From positions 124,001 to 188,000 of the forward strand of contig JAFGAL010000010.1 of NCBI GenBank assembly GCA_016933695.1: a DNA stretch of 64,000 nucleotides, read 5' to 3'. Each line of letters starts with the position of its first letter. Position 1 is the stretch's first letter. This document shows, in pieces, positions 46,706 to 56,661 of the stretch. The notes beneath the pieces were generated by a model, which saw only the letters and a list, made by a program, of their open reading frames with translations, was not told where the DNA came from and did not search any database. The DNA is from Candidatus Zixiibacteriota bacterium (GTDB lineage Bacteria > Zixibacteria > MSB-5A5 > GN15 > PGXB01). The position numbers and the translations under genes were made by a program.

Positions 46706-49700
46706 TCACGGGCAGTTGAGCGGCGTTCCTTCACCGTACAAGAGGTCAATCAAGGCGAGAATATCCAGCAGGTCAAACGAACCGGAACTGTCCACATCGG
46801 CAGCATCCGGAACCGGCAAAGCGGGACCTTCGCTGTACACGAAGTCAATCAAATACAGGATATCGAGTAGATTCACGTCTCCGCCGTCCTGATTGACGTC
46901 GCCGCAGACATACTGCGCGCCGACTTCGAGATCAACCGAAATATCCCACACCGGCGTTATTGGATCATTCGACGTGATCATGATTCGGCCGGAATAGGTG
47001 CCCATGCCGAGTTCGGTGGCATCCAGCGTCACCATGATCGTATCTTCCTCCATCGACGGTACGGTTCCGCCGCGAGGCTGTATCGACAGCCAGCCGCCGG
47101 CCGAAATGTCAATGGCCATATTGCTGTGTATGTATTCGGCATTGTAGACGATCTGCAGTGCGTCGATTCCGCCGGCGTTTTCAATACCGATGGTGGCCTC
47201 GCTGAGACTGTCGGTGCCGGCATCCATAGTGCCGTACTGCAAGGTGATACTGCCGTTGGGATATAGAATCGCCTGACAATTGATGGAACCGGTTCCGGTA
47301 AGACCCGAATACATCGGGACATCGACATAACTCACGATGAAGCGTTCGTTGACATCATCGTAGAGATAATAAATATCGCCGCCCTTGCGAATGTCGAGGT
47401 CATCCCAGAACAACGCGATCAGGTTGTTCTTGTCGTCAACCAGCGGAAGCTCGGTGTTACTGCGACTTCTTATTCCGGCGCCGAACGAGATCACGCCGTT
47501 GGAGCCGACGACCACCCGGGAGTATGCATTTTCGTAGAATGGGAAGTCGAAACCGATCTCGATATGACGACTGGTGTCGTCGTCACCGAGCGTGTCGAGT
47601 TCCATGATACTGGTTCCGGTGGCAGTGATATCGATCCAGACACAGGCCGGGCCGGACGGATCATCCGAGTCGATCCAGGAATGACCGAAGTTGTCCGGGC
47701 CGCCGGCACCCTTGGTCTGCGGCGCGAAGTAGGCTTCCATCTCGCCGCCCTTTTCGATATCCATCACGCGGTAGCCCAGCGGTTCGGGTTTCGGTGTGAC
47801 CGCGGTTTTGGCAACCTGTTTGGAGTACATAATACAGCCGACCTGATAACTCAACTCGCCGGGGCCGGTATTGCTGATGATAACCGGTGTCGAATCGGCT
47901 TCGGTAATCGGAACCGTCATGTTGATGGCGGACTCGCTGACACCGATAACCGGCTTGTAGATATTCAGGTACACCGTGATATAGCCTTCATCGTTGGCCG
48001 GATCGTTGGTGACATAGTCAATCGTGCCGATATAGTCACCGGGGACCATATCGGTGGCGTCGATTGTTACCGCGAAGTTCATATCGTCTTCCGGCGCAAT
48101 GGACTGCTCGGCAGTCGCAAAGGCCAGCCAATCCTGCTCGGATGAAAACTGCAGTTTAAGCGTCCCCTGCCCATCGTTACTGATCGGAATCAGATGTTCG
48201 GCATTGTCACCCGGGTCGAGGCTGTCGGTGATTTCGGTGAAACCGAAGCCGCACAGCGGCGCATAGACATGGAGGTTGACCGGGATGGTTCCCGACGAAT
48301 GCGCCGGATCGTTGGTCGCATATGCGACCGAACCGACAAAGTCACCTGCCGTCAGATCGTTGGTATTGATCGTGATCGGGAAATCGATGCTGTCGCCGGG
48401 GTAGATATAATTTTGCGCGGTGGAGAAATCCAGCCATTCCTGCTCGGAGGAGAAGCTGATTTTCAGCCTGCCGTCGCCGCTGTTCTTGATATGGACATTG
48501 TGCGCGATTTCCTGTTCGATATCAAGACTGTCGAGAATATCGGTTCCTGAGATCGCCATCTCCGGAGTGCCGGTGGCCTGATTATAGCCCTTGATGGTGA
48601 TATCGTCGATATTCCAGCCGCAGAACTGATACGAGCCGTCGGTACTGCCGATACCGAACCGAATCTGGAAATTGGCATTGTCATCGGCATAGGCGCTGAT
48701 ATCGTAGAATTCCTCGATCCAGGCCTGATCGTCGATGTCCGAACCTCCGTTTTCAAACAGAGTCGTCCAGGTGCTTCCGTTATACACCTGCAGATAAACA
48801 TGGTCATAGTTGTTCTTTTCGATGCCCAGCCAGCGATAGAAGGTCAACTGCAAGCTGGAATAATCCTCGCAGTTGATAACCGGAGAAACCACATACTGCG
48901 TGGAGGTGATACTACTGCTGTAATCGCCGCCGGTGCCGCTGGTCAGATCATTGCCGAGCACCTGGTTATCGGTCGAGGCGGTATGATCTTCCGCCGGATC
49001 GGGGCCGCCGTAGGAGTCACTGCCCGTGCCGCCAGTGGCCGGACCGATCGTCCATTCGCCGGAACCGCCGAGACCGGTCCAGCCCTGATTGGACGAGAAG
49101 TCATCGGTATACAGCGCTTCGCGATCGCCGACCACGAAGTCGAACTGCAGAACGCGGAAATAGTTGCCGGCGCCGGTGATGGTAAGATCGAACGTCAGTT
49201 CGTATCCCATAACGGTCGACGATGATGCAGTGACGACAAACACATCGCCACTGTTATCGGCGGTGCCGCCGATGGAATCCACGAATCCGATATAGCCGTA
49301 ATCGTCGTCCACGGTCACATTCGCATCGGTTTCCGACAGGTTGCCCACGATATCGAAGGCCTGGCCGGAACCGTTATTGATGACCGTAACCGTGAGTTCA
49401 GCGGTCTCACCGGGATCGAGAATGCCGTTATTATTGCCGGTGGCGTCATTGACCGTGACCGAAACATAACCGACTTCCGGAGCATGGGTGGTCAGGTTGA
49501 AATTGCTCACCCAGGTCGTATCCCATTTGTCGGTGCCGTGAATACTCATCTGAAACTGAATCTTATGCAGATCCGGGGTGTTCGGCGAGACTTTGAAGCC
49601 GAACGCATCGGTAATATAGGCGGTGCCGTAATCGCCCGGAATCGTTGCATACGATTCGAAGTTGTCGGTGATCGTCACGAACGTGTCGGCGGTCGACAAG

Positions 49701-51949
49701 GTGGCATCGACATTGTACGCGGTGTCGGGACCGACATTTTTCAGCTGGACGCCAATATAAATGGTCTCACCGTAGTCGATCAATCCATTGGCATTGCCGC
49801 CCATGGCATCATTGACGTCACAGTAGTCGAACGTGACAAACGGGCCGTCGGGCGTGATGACGTCGATCGTGTCGATAATCGGCACCTTGTTCTGGCCGGT
49901 GATAACCACGATGGCTTCACCCGGGGCCGGGAACGCGATCAGCGGGATGTCCGCCATACCGGTTTCGTCGATGTATCCCTGACCGTGCAGTTCGCCATTG
50001 AAAGTGATACCGACATAGGAGGCCGGATCGGCTTCAACCGAGAATGTCGTGGCCGTCATCATAATGGTCGACGGATACGTGACGGTATTGGCCGAGGGAA
50101 CCCCCAAATAAGTCATCACCGATGGGTCGCCCATCAGGGTGTAAATTTCCCAATAATACTGTTTGCGAGTACTGGTACTCTGGCTGACCGCAAGGTTACC
50201 GGCAAACATAATAGCGCCGTTGGTGACGAAATGCTTTGTTACCGGCTCACCGTGATCGTGGAACAGGCCGTCATACGCGCCCTGGCCGGTTTGTTCATAC
50301 GACGGACCACTGCCAACGATCGGACCATTGCCGACGCCCCAGTAATAGTCTTCGTCCCAGTACGTGCTGTTGGTGCCGCCGATGTAGCCGATACCGCCCT
50401 CATTATCGGCGCGCAGGAAAACCTCGCCGAAACAGGGGGTGGAATGATCGTCGCCAAACGTATTGGCTTCGCAACAGTTGCCGATACCGAGCAGATACTT
50501 GTGCTCGTTGTTCAGCGTGGATACGTGACTGGAGACGAATGACGGCGTTCCGTGGCCGTCGTGACTGCAGTGCGCGGTGTAGTTATACAAGCCGGTGCCG
50601 TCCCGGATGGTCTGAATGATATCCGCGGGGGCGGTTCCGGAACTTGATGCCGGACTGAGCCAGACATACGGATCAATGCCGTGAGCGGCATTAAAATAAA
50701 GATTACTTCCGTAATTGATCTGGCCGTTGCCGTGTGTCAAGTCGTGACCATAGCTGTCATATCCCGACACCAGGGTCACATGTTCCAGATAACTCGGATC
50801 GGGCATGAGGTACTGTTCGTATTCCAGCGTCTTTTCAATCTGCGGACGCAATTGCGAGGTGTCGCTTGCCGAGAAACGGCCATAGTATATTTCCGGCAGA
50901 TTGTCGCCGGTAAGTTCACAGAATTTCAAATCGGTGATATGCGAACCGGCCGATCCACTGAACGCGGGAATTTCGTCGTCATCACCGACGATCAGGACGA
51001 ATGACGGGGCCGGATCAGCCGGCGTGCCGGCCTGATAGGCGCTGTCGATGTATGATTTAATGGCGGTATTGGAAGTGCCGATTTCGTCGGTATAGGCGGT
51101 CACGACCGTAAATCCCTTCCGTGTCTTCCATTCAATGAAGGGAACGAGGTAATCCTCGAACATGCGGTCGGAAATAATCATATACTTGACCGGATACGTT
51201 ACCAGGTCAATGGAATCCGATTTGGAGCCGAACAGGGAAGTGAATCCCTCATAGTTTTGAATCTGCTGATATATCGGTTCAAAATAAGGAGAATAATGCC
51301 GTTTCCAGGTGTCTTCGGTTTTCGTCCAGTCGCCGCCGACATACTCGACGCGAATGGTCATCTCACGGGCGACTTCCATTGTCCCCTCGGAAGGATTGTA
51401 GGAAAACGGAGAAACCGAAACCATGCCCAGATGCACGCCACGCATGGTGCCTTCGATGGAGGTCTGAGCGGCGGCCAGGGAATAACTGCCGCGAACGGCA
51501 TAGGCCGAGGCATCATATGCAAAGGGCACATCAGCCGGGTCTTCTGATTTCGACAGAGAAGGCTGAACCGGCATGATCGGATCGGTGAATCCCAGATCCT
51601 TGATGGAGATCTGTTCGACCTCAGTCGCCGTGACCTCGACACGCAATTCGGCATCGAACGGAATGGCCAGCAGACGGCTGACGGTCGGTAGATTCGGTTC
51701 ACCGATATTCTGGGAATGCGTGAAATTGTCCACCCGCGGAAGCACAAACGCGCCCCCCTTGGTTTGCACCGGGATGAACTCAACATTTTGCACTGATACT
51801 TGAAGAGTTACGCCACCGGGATCTTCACTGAGAACAGTCACTCCGGATTCATTATTGCCGAACGTGACATACTTTCCGGATTCCACCGAAAAAGCAAGAC
51901 TCACGAAGATCAACCCCAGCAGGCTCGTTAGCAGTAGGGCTTTCTTCAA
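46706..51949 (-). CDS. Secreted C25 (gingipain-like) cysteine peptidase with dockerin
   Basis: A 1747-residue exported protease. The signal peptide is MKKALLLTSLLGLIFVSLAFS, with AACGGAGG upstream. A C25-type propeptide covers ~20-230 (NIGEPNLPTVSRLLAIP). The peptidase core (~250-620) has KYMIISDRMFEDYLVPFIEWKTRKG split by the usual loop, FVLIVGDDDEIPAF, the catalytic His in YNYTAHCSHDGHG near 458 and Cys in GIGNCCEANTF near 490. After the core come CARDB-like beta domains (GLIDYGETIYIGVQLKN; GILDPGETAELTVTVIN), a jelly-roll region near 970-1130 and two ASH/BACON-like repeats (FSSEQEWLDFSTAQ; FSSEQDWLAFATAE). A late beta domain precedes the C-terminal dockerin (CGDVNQDGGDVNLLDILYLIDFVY, DVDSSGSFDLLDILALIDLLY, NCP). 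Gingipain family members are normally type-IX secreted; here a dockerin replaces that tail. Confidence 0.93.
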   Translation of the reverse strand: MKKALLLTSLLGLIFVSLAFSVESGKYVTFGNNESGVTVLSEDPGGVTLQVSVQNVEFIPVQTKGGAFVLPRVDNFTHSQNIGEPNLPTVSRLLAIPFDAELRVEVTATEVEQISIKDLGFTDPIMPVQPSLSKSEDPADVPFAYDASAYAVRGSYSLAAAQTSIEGTMRGVHLGMVSVSPFSYNPSEGTMEVAREMTIRVEYVGGDWTKTEDTWKRHYSPYFEPIYQQIQNYEGFTSLFGSKSDSIDLVTYPVKYMIISDRMFEDYLVPFIEWKTRKGFTVVTAYTDEIGTSNTAIKSYIDSAYQAGTPADPAPSFVLIVGDDDEIPAFSGSAGSHITDLKFCELTGDNLPEIYYGRFSASDTSQLRPQIEKTLEYEQYLMPDPSYLEHVTLVSGYDSYGHDLTHGNGQINYGSNLYFNAAHGIDPYVWLSPASSSGTAPADIIQTIRDGTGLYNYTAHCSHDGHGTPSFVSSHVSTLNNEHKYLLGIGNCCEANTFGDDHSTPCFGEVFLRADNEGGIGYIGGTNSTYWDEDYYWGVGNGPIVGSGPSYEQTGQGAYDGLFHDHGEPVTKHFVTNGAIMFAGNLAVSQSTSTRKQYYWEIYTLMGDPSVMTYLGVPSANTVTYPSTIMMTATTFSVEADPASYVGITFNGELHGQGYIDETGMADIPLIAFPAPGEAIVVITGQNKVPIIDTIDVITPDGPFVTFDYCDVNDAMGGNANGLIDYGETIYIGVQLKNVGPDTAYNVDATLSTADTFVTITDNFESYATIPGDYGTAYITDAFGFKVSPNTPDLHKIQFQMSIHGTDKWDTTWVSNFNLTTHAPEVGYVSVTVNDATGNNNGILDPGETAELTVTVINNGSGQAFDIVGNLSETDANVTVDDDYGYIGFVDSIGGTADNSGDVFVVTASSSTVMGYELTFDLTITGAGNYFRVLQFDFVVGDREALYTDDFSSNQGWTGLGGSGEWTIGPATGGTGSDSYGGPDPAEDHTASTDNQVLGNDLTSGTGGDYSSSITSTQYVVSPVINCEDYSSLQLTFYRWLGIEKNNYDHVYLQVYNGSTWTTLFENGGSDIDDQAWIEEFYDISAYADDNANFQIRFGIGSTDGSYQFCGWNIDDITIKGYNQATGTPEMAISGTDILDSLDIEQEIAHNVHIKNSGDGRLKISFSSEQEWLDFSTAQNYIYPGDSIDFPITINTNDLTAGDFVGSVAYATNDPAHSSGTIPVNLHVYAPLCGFGFTEITDSLDPGDNAEHLIPISNDGQGTLKLQFSSEQDWLAFATAEQSIAPEDDMNFAVTIDATDMVPGDYIGTIDYVTNDPANDEGYITVYLNIYKPVIGVSESAINMTVPITEADSTPVIISNTGPGELSYQVGCIMYSKQVAKTAVTPKPEPLGYRVMDIEKGGEMEAYFAPQTKGAGGPDNFGHSWIDSDDPSGPACVWIDITATGTSIMELDTLGDDDTSRHIEIGFDFPFYENAYSRVVVGSNGVISFGAGIRSRSNTELPLVDDKNNLIALFWDDLDIRKGGDIYYLYDDVNERFIVSYVDVPMYSGLTGTGSINCQAILYPNGSITLQYGTMDAGTDSLSEATIGIENAGGIDALQIVYNAEYIHSNMAIDISAGGWLSIQPRGGTVPSMEEDTIMVTLDATELGMGTYSGRIMITSNDPITPVWDISVDLEVGAQYVCGDVNQDGGDVNLLDILYLIDFVYSEGPALPVPDAADVDSSGSFDLLDILALIDLLYGEGTPLNCP

Positions 51950-52256
51950 AGCAACCTCCGTTTTGTTAAGATATCTTTTTCAATACTCTCTGGCGGTTCG
52001 CAAACGGCATCAGGCACCCTCAGCCTTAATAGCCATTGCGGCAGTAAAATTTATATAAATATTTGTCGACTTTCTAATCTGGTATTGTAGTATTCGGGCG
52101 GTAGTAAGACCGGAGCTTTCGCCTGGCGACGAAAGACATAACAATTCTCTCTGCAACCGTAAGTCTAACACTAACAGTAAAATACATAAAACAAACAATT
52201 TGTCAAGCAGTGTTGTCATTTTGGTAATTTTTCTCAAGCTATACACATACTTACAT
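51950..52256. other. Long leader region of the C25 peptidase gene
   Basis: No gene is supported. It contains the promoter-like pair at 52179-52206, implying a ~220-base untranslated leader. The leader includes a GC-rich stretch around 52090-52150 with short inverted repeats (CGCCAGGCG). I could not match it to a known riboswitch. Confidence 0.45.
52179..52206 (-). promoter_or_regulatory. Promoter-like pair for the C25 peptidase gene
   Basis: Minus-strand TTGACA (52201-52206), 16 bases, TATTTT (52179-52184), identical in both hexamers and spacing to the pair before the Gld-type operon. It lies ~230 bases before the start codon. Confidence 0.45.
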
Positions 52257-52292
52257 AAAAAGCGGGGGATAGCCGTAGCCGGGCCATCCCCC
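52257..52292 (-). terminator. Terminator after the cysteine-rich dockerin protein gene
   Basis: Minus-strand ten-base-pair stem GGGGGATGGC / GCTATCCCCC with a nine-base loop, followed by GC and five T residues. It lies 21 bases past the stop codon. Confidence 0.88.
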
Positions 52293-52313
52293 AGTTCTAT
52301 TTACATGACGGTA

Positions 52314-55300
52314 TTAATATACCGCATGCGGTGCCGGACCTTCCTGATAGATATGAGTAATCAGGAAGAGAATATCAAGCAGGTTGACCTTGGTATTCCA
52401 GTCGGCGTCGCCGGCCAGAATCGATCCCACCGGATCCGGTCCTTCATTGTAGACATAGTCCACAAGATACAGGACGTCAAGCAGGTTCAGGGCGGCATCA
52501 TTGTTGACATCGCCGAGAACGTGACCGATGTAGGTCAATTCGCCTTCTTCGACAAACGTCGCGGCATCTCCGAATTCACCGGAGACCGAGTACGTTTGCG
52601 TGGTAACATCGAACAACCAGCCGTATGTGGCGGCCAGTTCGTTCAACGGCACCGTGATCTTCAGCACTTCACCGGTGAAGCCTTCGAATCCGGGGAGAAT
52701 TTCCATGGCAGTCGGTTCAATCGTGGTGTTCACCATGACTGAGGACTGGACCACGTCGTTCACGTCGTATCCTTCTTCGAAGTCACCGCCGAGATAGACA
52801 AATCCTTCGGCTTCGATGGCATAGTTATCGGCCGCCAGAAGCGGATCGGGATCAACCATAATGGTGGCATCGCCCGCACCGCCCACAGTCAATGTGACCG
52901 GGATAATGGCGTCAGCCTTACCGTTATGGATGAGTGTGATCGAGGCTTCGTAGACACCAAAGTCAAGGCCGGTGGCATCATAGGCAACCGTCACTTCAAC
53001 ATTCGGGTCACCCGGATTGATGAGGCCTTCTTCAATGTCAATACTCAGCCACATTGAACCCGGATCGTAAACTATAATCTCAGACGAGCCGGAGACATCA
53101 TGCGGCGGTGAACCGTAAATATCGCCGGAAATCGTCCAGTCGAACGTGATATTGCCGCTCAGACTGGCATCGAAAGTGAGGTCAATCGCGGCTTCGGCCA
53201 GCTCAGTGCTGTAAATGTTGCCATAACCGCCATTATCATCAAACCAGGTCAGAGTGACCGGGCCAGCGCCAGTCTCGCCATTGGAGGCCAGGTAATGTGT
53301 CGGGCTTGCCGCCACAACAAAATTGGCCGCCGCGGCGTCAACCGTGACACCAGCCGGGAACGTCACCGTGCAGGCATCCAGCCATTCCGCGTCAGAACTG
53401 GCGTTCTGCAGGAAGAATGTCATGGTGCTTGAGGTGCCGGGCTGATAGGCGTCGTTGGTGTAGATCGACGCGCCGTCGATTTCCTTGGTGTAGCTGATTT
53501 CAAGATCGAAATTCAGCGGGAGATCACCGGTATTACCGATGGTCAGGATGCCGGAACCGGATTCGCCCGGAAGCGCCTCAAAGAGGAACTCGGTGGGTGA
53601 ATAGGTCAGCACCGGGCCCAGGATTTCTTCGCAGGTGGCGGTCAGAACGTATTCGTTGGTACCATTGCATTCAATACCGTCATACACACTCGGACCGACA
53701 AAGACAAACCAGGTTCCCGCCGTCATGTCGAGCGTGAGCTGACCGGGAGTGCACGGATTCACTGCGAGATACGGCGCAATATAGCCGCTCAAATCATCGC
53801 AACTGCCCGAGCCTTCGTAACCGGCGTAGTATTCGAGGAAACCGAAGACCGCCGGGAATTCCGATTCGAAGTCAAGCGTGACGCGGGTGGCTTCGGTCAG
53901 AACCATTTCATACCAGTCGGTGTCGCGATAATTGCTTCCGCCAAACACATACGTGTTGCAGGAACCACAAATAGTCTCGCCACAGGCAAGCGAACTGAAG
54001 ATCGGCGGATCGTTGTTACAGCCGCCGTTGGTGACGTCATCACCTTCGTCCTCGATGCAGTCTTCGCCTTCATCGGTGGCGCCGGACGGGCAGGTCACCA
54101 CACATTCCTGCCACTCTTCGATTGTCAGAGTGAATTCCGGGATGCAGTCGGGTGACGGCCAGGTGTCGATCATCACATAGTACATACCGGTCGTCAATTC
54201 GACGGCTTCCAGCTTCATCGGAGCGGAGCTGTACCCGTTAGTGACAAAATCCATGCAAGTCGCGCCCGGAGGACACTCCGTGGCAATCGCCATACCGGCG
54301 TACGTGGTACCCATCGGATCGAGCGTGATATCAACGGTGATATCGCCATCGACGTCGAGAGCATAGATGATGTCTTCGCCGCCGTCGTAATAACCAAGGC
54401 AGGTGGCATCATAGAAATTCTGACGATCGCAGGTGTAGTTCACGTCGGTATACACGAGATCATCAGGCAGTTTCACCATGACCGGCGCCGCGCAGTTGTC
54501 ACCTTCAGTGGCAATCGGGCACGGATCGGTGGCGCAGGTGAGAAGTTCATCCCACATGCCGCCGAGCGCCAGACAGTCGACTTCATAGATATCATCGCAA
54601 TCCGGAGCCGCCGGATCACCATAACAGCATCGGCCAGTCGGCGGGGTGCAGGTTTCGATAGTGACATTGAACTCCGGAATGCAGTCCGGTGACGGCCAGG
54701 TGTCGAACAACAGGTAATACGTGCCGGCAGGGACGAACTTACAATCGGAGCTGTAGGCTGTGGACGCGGAATTGCGGTAGTAGAAGAGACAGGTCGAGCC
54801 TACAGGCGGACACTCGGCAGTCAACTGGAAGTAGGTATACGTGGTACCCAGCGGGTCGACAGTGATCTGCAGGTAAGTGTCTTCCGTAACCGTAAGTTCA
54901 TAGACCATATCCTCGCCGCCGCCGTATAACGTATAGCACATGGCACTACTGGGATAATCGTTGTTGCGGCCGCAGGTATAGTTATTGTTGGTATACGGCA
55001 GGTTGGCCGGAATATCGGGAACAACCAGCGGATCGGAGCAGTTATCTCCGGCGCTGACAATCGGGCACGGATTATCGGTGCAGTTCTTGTTAGGATCCCA
55101 GGTGCCGCCGAGCGCCAGACAGTCAGTTTCGTTGACATCGTCGCAGTCCGGCGCAAGCGGATCGCCGTAACAGCAACGACCGATGACTTCTCCGCACTCC
55201 ACGGTGAGATAATACTGAGCGTCGCAGCCGATGCCTTCAAACACCGACGGCAGAACGATCAGCATCCAATCCCCTTCACCAAGGATAAAACTCGCCGAGG

Positions 55301-56363
55301 CCTCTTCGCAGGCACCGACATTGATATATCCGGACAGAATATAGCCGGTAATATCAGCGCAGTCACCGGAGCCTTCAGAGCCGGCAGAGTATTCGGCAAA
55401 TCCCATCAAGACCGGGAATTCCGCCTGGCCGGTAATTGTCACTTCTGAGGTCTCACTAAGGGTCAGCATGTACCAGTCGGTGTCACGATAGTTGTCGGTC
55501 CCATACAAATAGGTGTTGCAGGTACCACAAACGGTTTCTCCACACGAAATCGAGGAGAAAATCGGAACATCGTTGTTACAGCCGCCGTTGGTGACATCAT
55601 CGCCGTCATCCGGAATGCAGGCTTCGCCTTCGTTGGTCGCGCCGGCGGGGCATTCCACCACGCATGCCTCGTAATAATCAACATGCAGTTCATAGTTGCC
55701 GCAACCGCCGCCATAGCCGTCGACGACAATGTAATAGGTGTTGCCGCCGGTTACGGGCAGACCGAGAATCTCGGAGACATAGCCCGGGCAGGCATCATCA
55801 TTACAGGCATACGGAGCGCCTGGTGTTTCGGCGTTTTCATAAACAAAAAGCTTGGTGTCGTAATCAGTGCCGTCGAAACACAGGCTGATGTCGATTGTGT
55901 CATCGGCAGCCGGTGTAAAGGAATACACCGCATCGGGTGACGTTGACGTCCAGCTACAGGCCTCATCGTAATCGTCAAGAAAGTCACACGTGTAATCGAA
56001 ATCGACATACGGCAGAGAACCAATAACCGTAGCGGTGGCAATGGTTTCGCCGCCCACTTTGCCTTCGCCCGGCATCTGTTCCGGACCGTCGTACGGGGCC
56101 TTCTCCGGACGGATCGCGGACAGGGACTGCCAGGTGGGGTGGGAGACTATACCATTGAGTTTCTGCAGTTCTTCCTCAGTGGGCTGATCAACATCTTCAG
56201 GTTCATTTTGATCATTCACAAGAGGAACATAGCTATCTTGGTGATTCGTTTCATCATTGGGTTTGATATTGGTGGAGATTGCCTTGTCCACGGCAAACAC
56301 ACCAGCGGCAAACGCCAGAATAACAACCGGAATCAAGATACAGGTTAGTTTGAACTTAACCAT
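52314..56363 (-). CDS. Large cysteine-rich modular secreted protein with dockerin, no recognised catalytic domain
   Basis: A 1349-residue exported protein. The start at 56363 (MVKFKLTCILIPVV) has GAGAGG seven bases upstream; a start two codons earlier is too close to it. The signal peptide ends near FAAGVFA. A PPC-like domain comes first (AVYSFTPAADDTIDISLCFDG). Two kinds of Cys-rich module then each occur twice: a ~150-residue unit opening CVVECPAGATNEG or CVVTCPSGATDEG, with GGCNNDVPIFSS and NYRDTDWY; and a ~45-residue unit GRCCYGDP..PDCDD...DCLALGG.W. A PPC-like unit follows each short one. The last third is beta-rich (TYSPTEFLFEALPGESGSG). The terminal dockerin (LGDVNNDAALNLLDVLYLVDYVY, GDADWNTKVNLLDILFLITHIY) lacks the flanking Cys of the protease tags. 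A binding or scaffold-like role is only a guess. Confidence 0.85.
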   Translation of the reverse strand: MVKFKLTCILIPVVILAFAAGVFAVDKAISTNIKPNDETNHQDSYVPLVNDQNEPEDVDQPTEEELQKLNGIVSHPTWQSLSAIRPEKAPYDGPEQMPGEGKVGGETIATATVIGSLPYVDFDYTCDFLDDYDEACSWTSTSPDAVYSFTPAADDTIDISLCFDGTDYDTKLFVYENAETPGAPYACNDDACPGYVSEILGLPVTGGNTYYIVVDGYGGGCGNYELHVDYYEACVVECPAGATNEGEACIPDDGDDVTNGGCNNDVPIFSSISCGETVCGTCNTYLYGTDNYRDTDWYMLTLSETSEVTITGQAEFPVLMGFAEYSAGSEGSGDCADITGYILSGYINVGACEEASASFILGEGDWMLIVLPSVFEGIGCDAQYYLTVECGEVIGRCCYGDPLAPDCDDVNETDCLALGGTWDPNKNCTDNPCPIVSAGDNCSDPLVVPDIPANLPYTNNNYTCGRNNDYPSSAMCYTLYGGGEDMVYELTVTEDTYLQITVDPLGTTYTYFQLTAECPPVGSTCLFYYRNSASTAYSSDCKFVPAGTYYLLFDTWPSPDCIPEFNVTIETCTPPTGRCCYGDPAAPDCDDIYEVDCLALGGMWDELLTCATDPCPIATEGDNCAAPVMVKLPDDLVYTDVNYTCDRQNFYDATCLGYYDGGEDIIYALDVDGDITVDITLDPMGTTYAGMAIATECPPGATCMDFVTNGYSSAPMKLEAVELTTGMYYVMIDTWPSPDCIPEFTLTIEEWQECVVTCPSGATDEGEDCIEDEGDDVTNGGCNNDPPIFSSLACGETICGSCNTYVFGGSNYRDTDWYEMVLTEATRVTLDFESEFPAVFGFLEYYAGYEGSGSCDDLSGYIAPYLAVNPCTPGQLTLDMTAGTWFVFVGPSVYDGIECNGTNEYVLTATCEEILGPVLTYSPTEFLFEALPGESGSGILTIGNTGDLPLNFDLEISYTKEIDGASIYTNDAYQPGTSSTMTFFLQNASSDAEWLDACTVTFPAGVTVDAAAANFVVAASPTHYLASNGETGAGPVTLTWFDDNGGYGNIYSTELAEAAIDLTFDASLSGNITFDWTISGDIYGSPPHDVSGSSEIIVYDPGSMWLSIDIEEGLINPGDPNVEVTVAYDATGLDFGVYEASITLIHNGKADAIIPVTLTVGGAGDATIMVDPDPLLAADNYAIEAEGFVYLGGDFEEGYDVNDVVQSSVMVNTTIEPTAMEILPGFEGFTGEVLKITVPLNELAATYGWLFDVTTQTYSVSGEFGDAATFVEEGELTYIGHVLGDVNNDAALNLLDVLYLVDYVYNEGPDPVGSILAGDADWNTKVNLLDILFLITHIYQEGPAPHAVY
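53630..54105 (-). repeat. Cys-rich 150-residue module, second copy
   Basis: It runs from CVVTCPSGATDEGEDCI to LTATC and is collinear with 55190-55665. Both contain DDVTNGGCNND, CGETICGSCNTYVFG-type text and YRDTDWY. Confidence 0.75.
55190..55665 (-). repeat. Cys-rich 150-residue module, first copy
   Basis: It runs from CVVECPAGATNEGEACI to YLTVEC and pairs with the copy at 53630-54105. Cysteine positions are conserved between the two, suggesting disulphide-stabilised extracellular domains. Confidence 0.75.
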
Positions 56364-56377
56364 ACACATACCTCTCT

Positions 56378-56455
56378 TTAATGGTAATGGTTAGCTACTC
56401 CATGCTCGGTGAATCCAACCCCCAAAAAAGTAATGGTTGGATGGGCTATCGCCAA
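56378..56455 (-). CDS. Possible leader peptide (uORF) before the Cys-rich dockerin gene
   Basis: A 25-codon minus-strand frame beginning TTG GCG ATA GCC and ending CAT TAA, 15 bases before the main start codon. An almost perfect anti-16S sequence AAGGAGGTG (56462-56470) lies eight bases upstream of the TTG; an ATG two codons earlier is too close to it. The strong ribosome-binding site is the only evidence. It could equally be a structural element. No family resemblance. Confidence 0.25.
   Translation of the reverse strand: MAIAHPTITFLGVGFTEHGVANHYH
56413..56442 (-). promoter_or_regulatory. Leader hairpin
   Basis: Minus-strand stem ATCCAACC / GGTTGGAT around a 14-base loop with a T6 run, inside the predicted leader. 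It lies downstream of the strong Shine-Dalgarno at 56464-56470. It matches no riboswitch I know. Confidence 0.4.
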
Positions 56456-56632
56456 TAGCATCACCTCCTTACAAACGATTAAATTGTTAAATGCACAGTA
56501 TGCGTGTTTAGCTATACTTCAGTTTTCAGAAATCCAATAGGTATAAAATCCCGCAACATCAGTGGCAAGAATTCAATCAATTTAAGCAACTCAAAAGAGT
56601 GCAACAAGACAGGTAAATCCGCAATTCACTAT

Positions 56633-56661
56633 AATTTATCCCATTTATATTCATCTGTCAA
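56633..56661 (-). promoter_or_regulatory. Promoter-like pair for the Cys-rich dockerin gene
   Basis: Minus-strand TTGACA (56656-56661), 17 bases, TAAATT (56633-56638). It implies a leader of ~260 bases. Confidence 0.5.

Noticed and set aside
49484-50542. 352-codon plus-strand open frame
   Set aside because: Antisense to the C25 peptidase gene; the composition is that of a shadow frame.
52085-52150. GC-rich leader segment considered as a c-di-GMP riboswitch
   Set aside because: The conserved core sequences of that riboswitch class are not present; only short inverted repeats can be seen.
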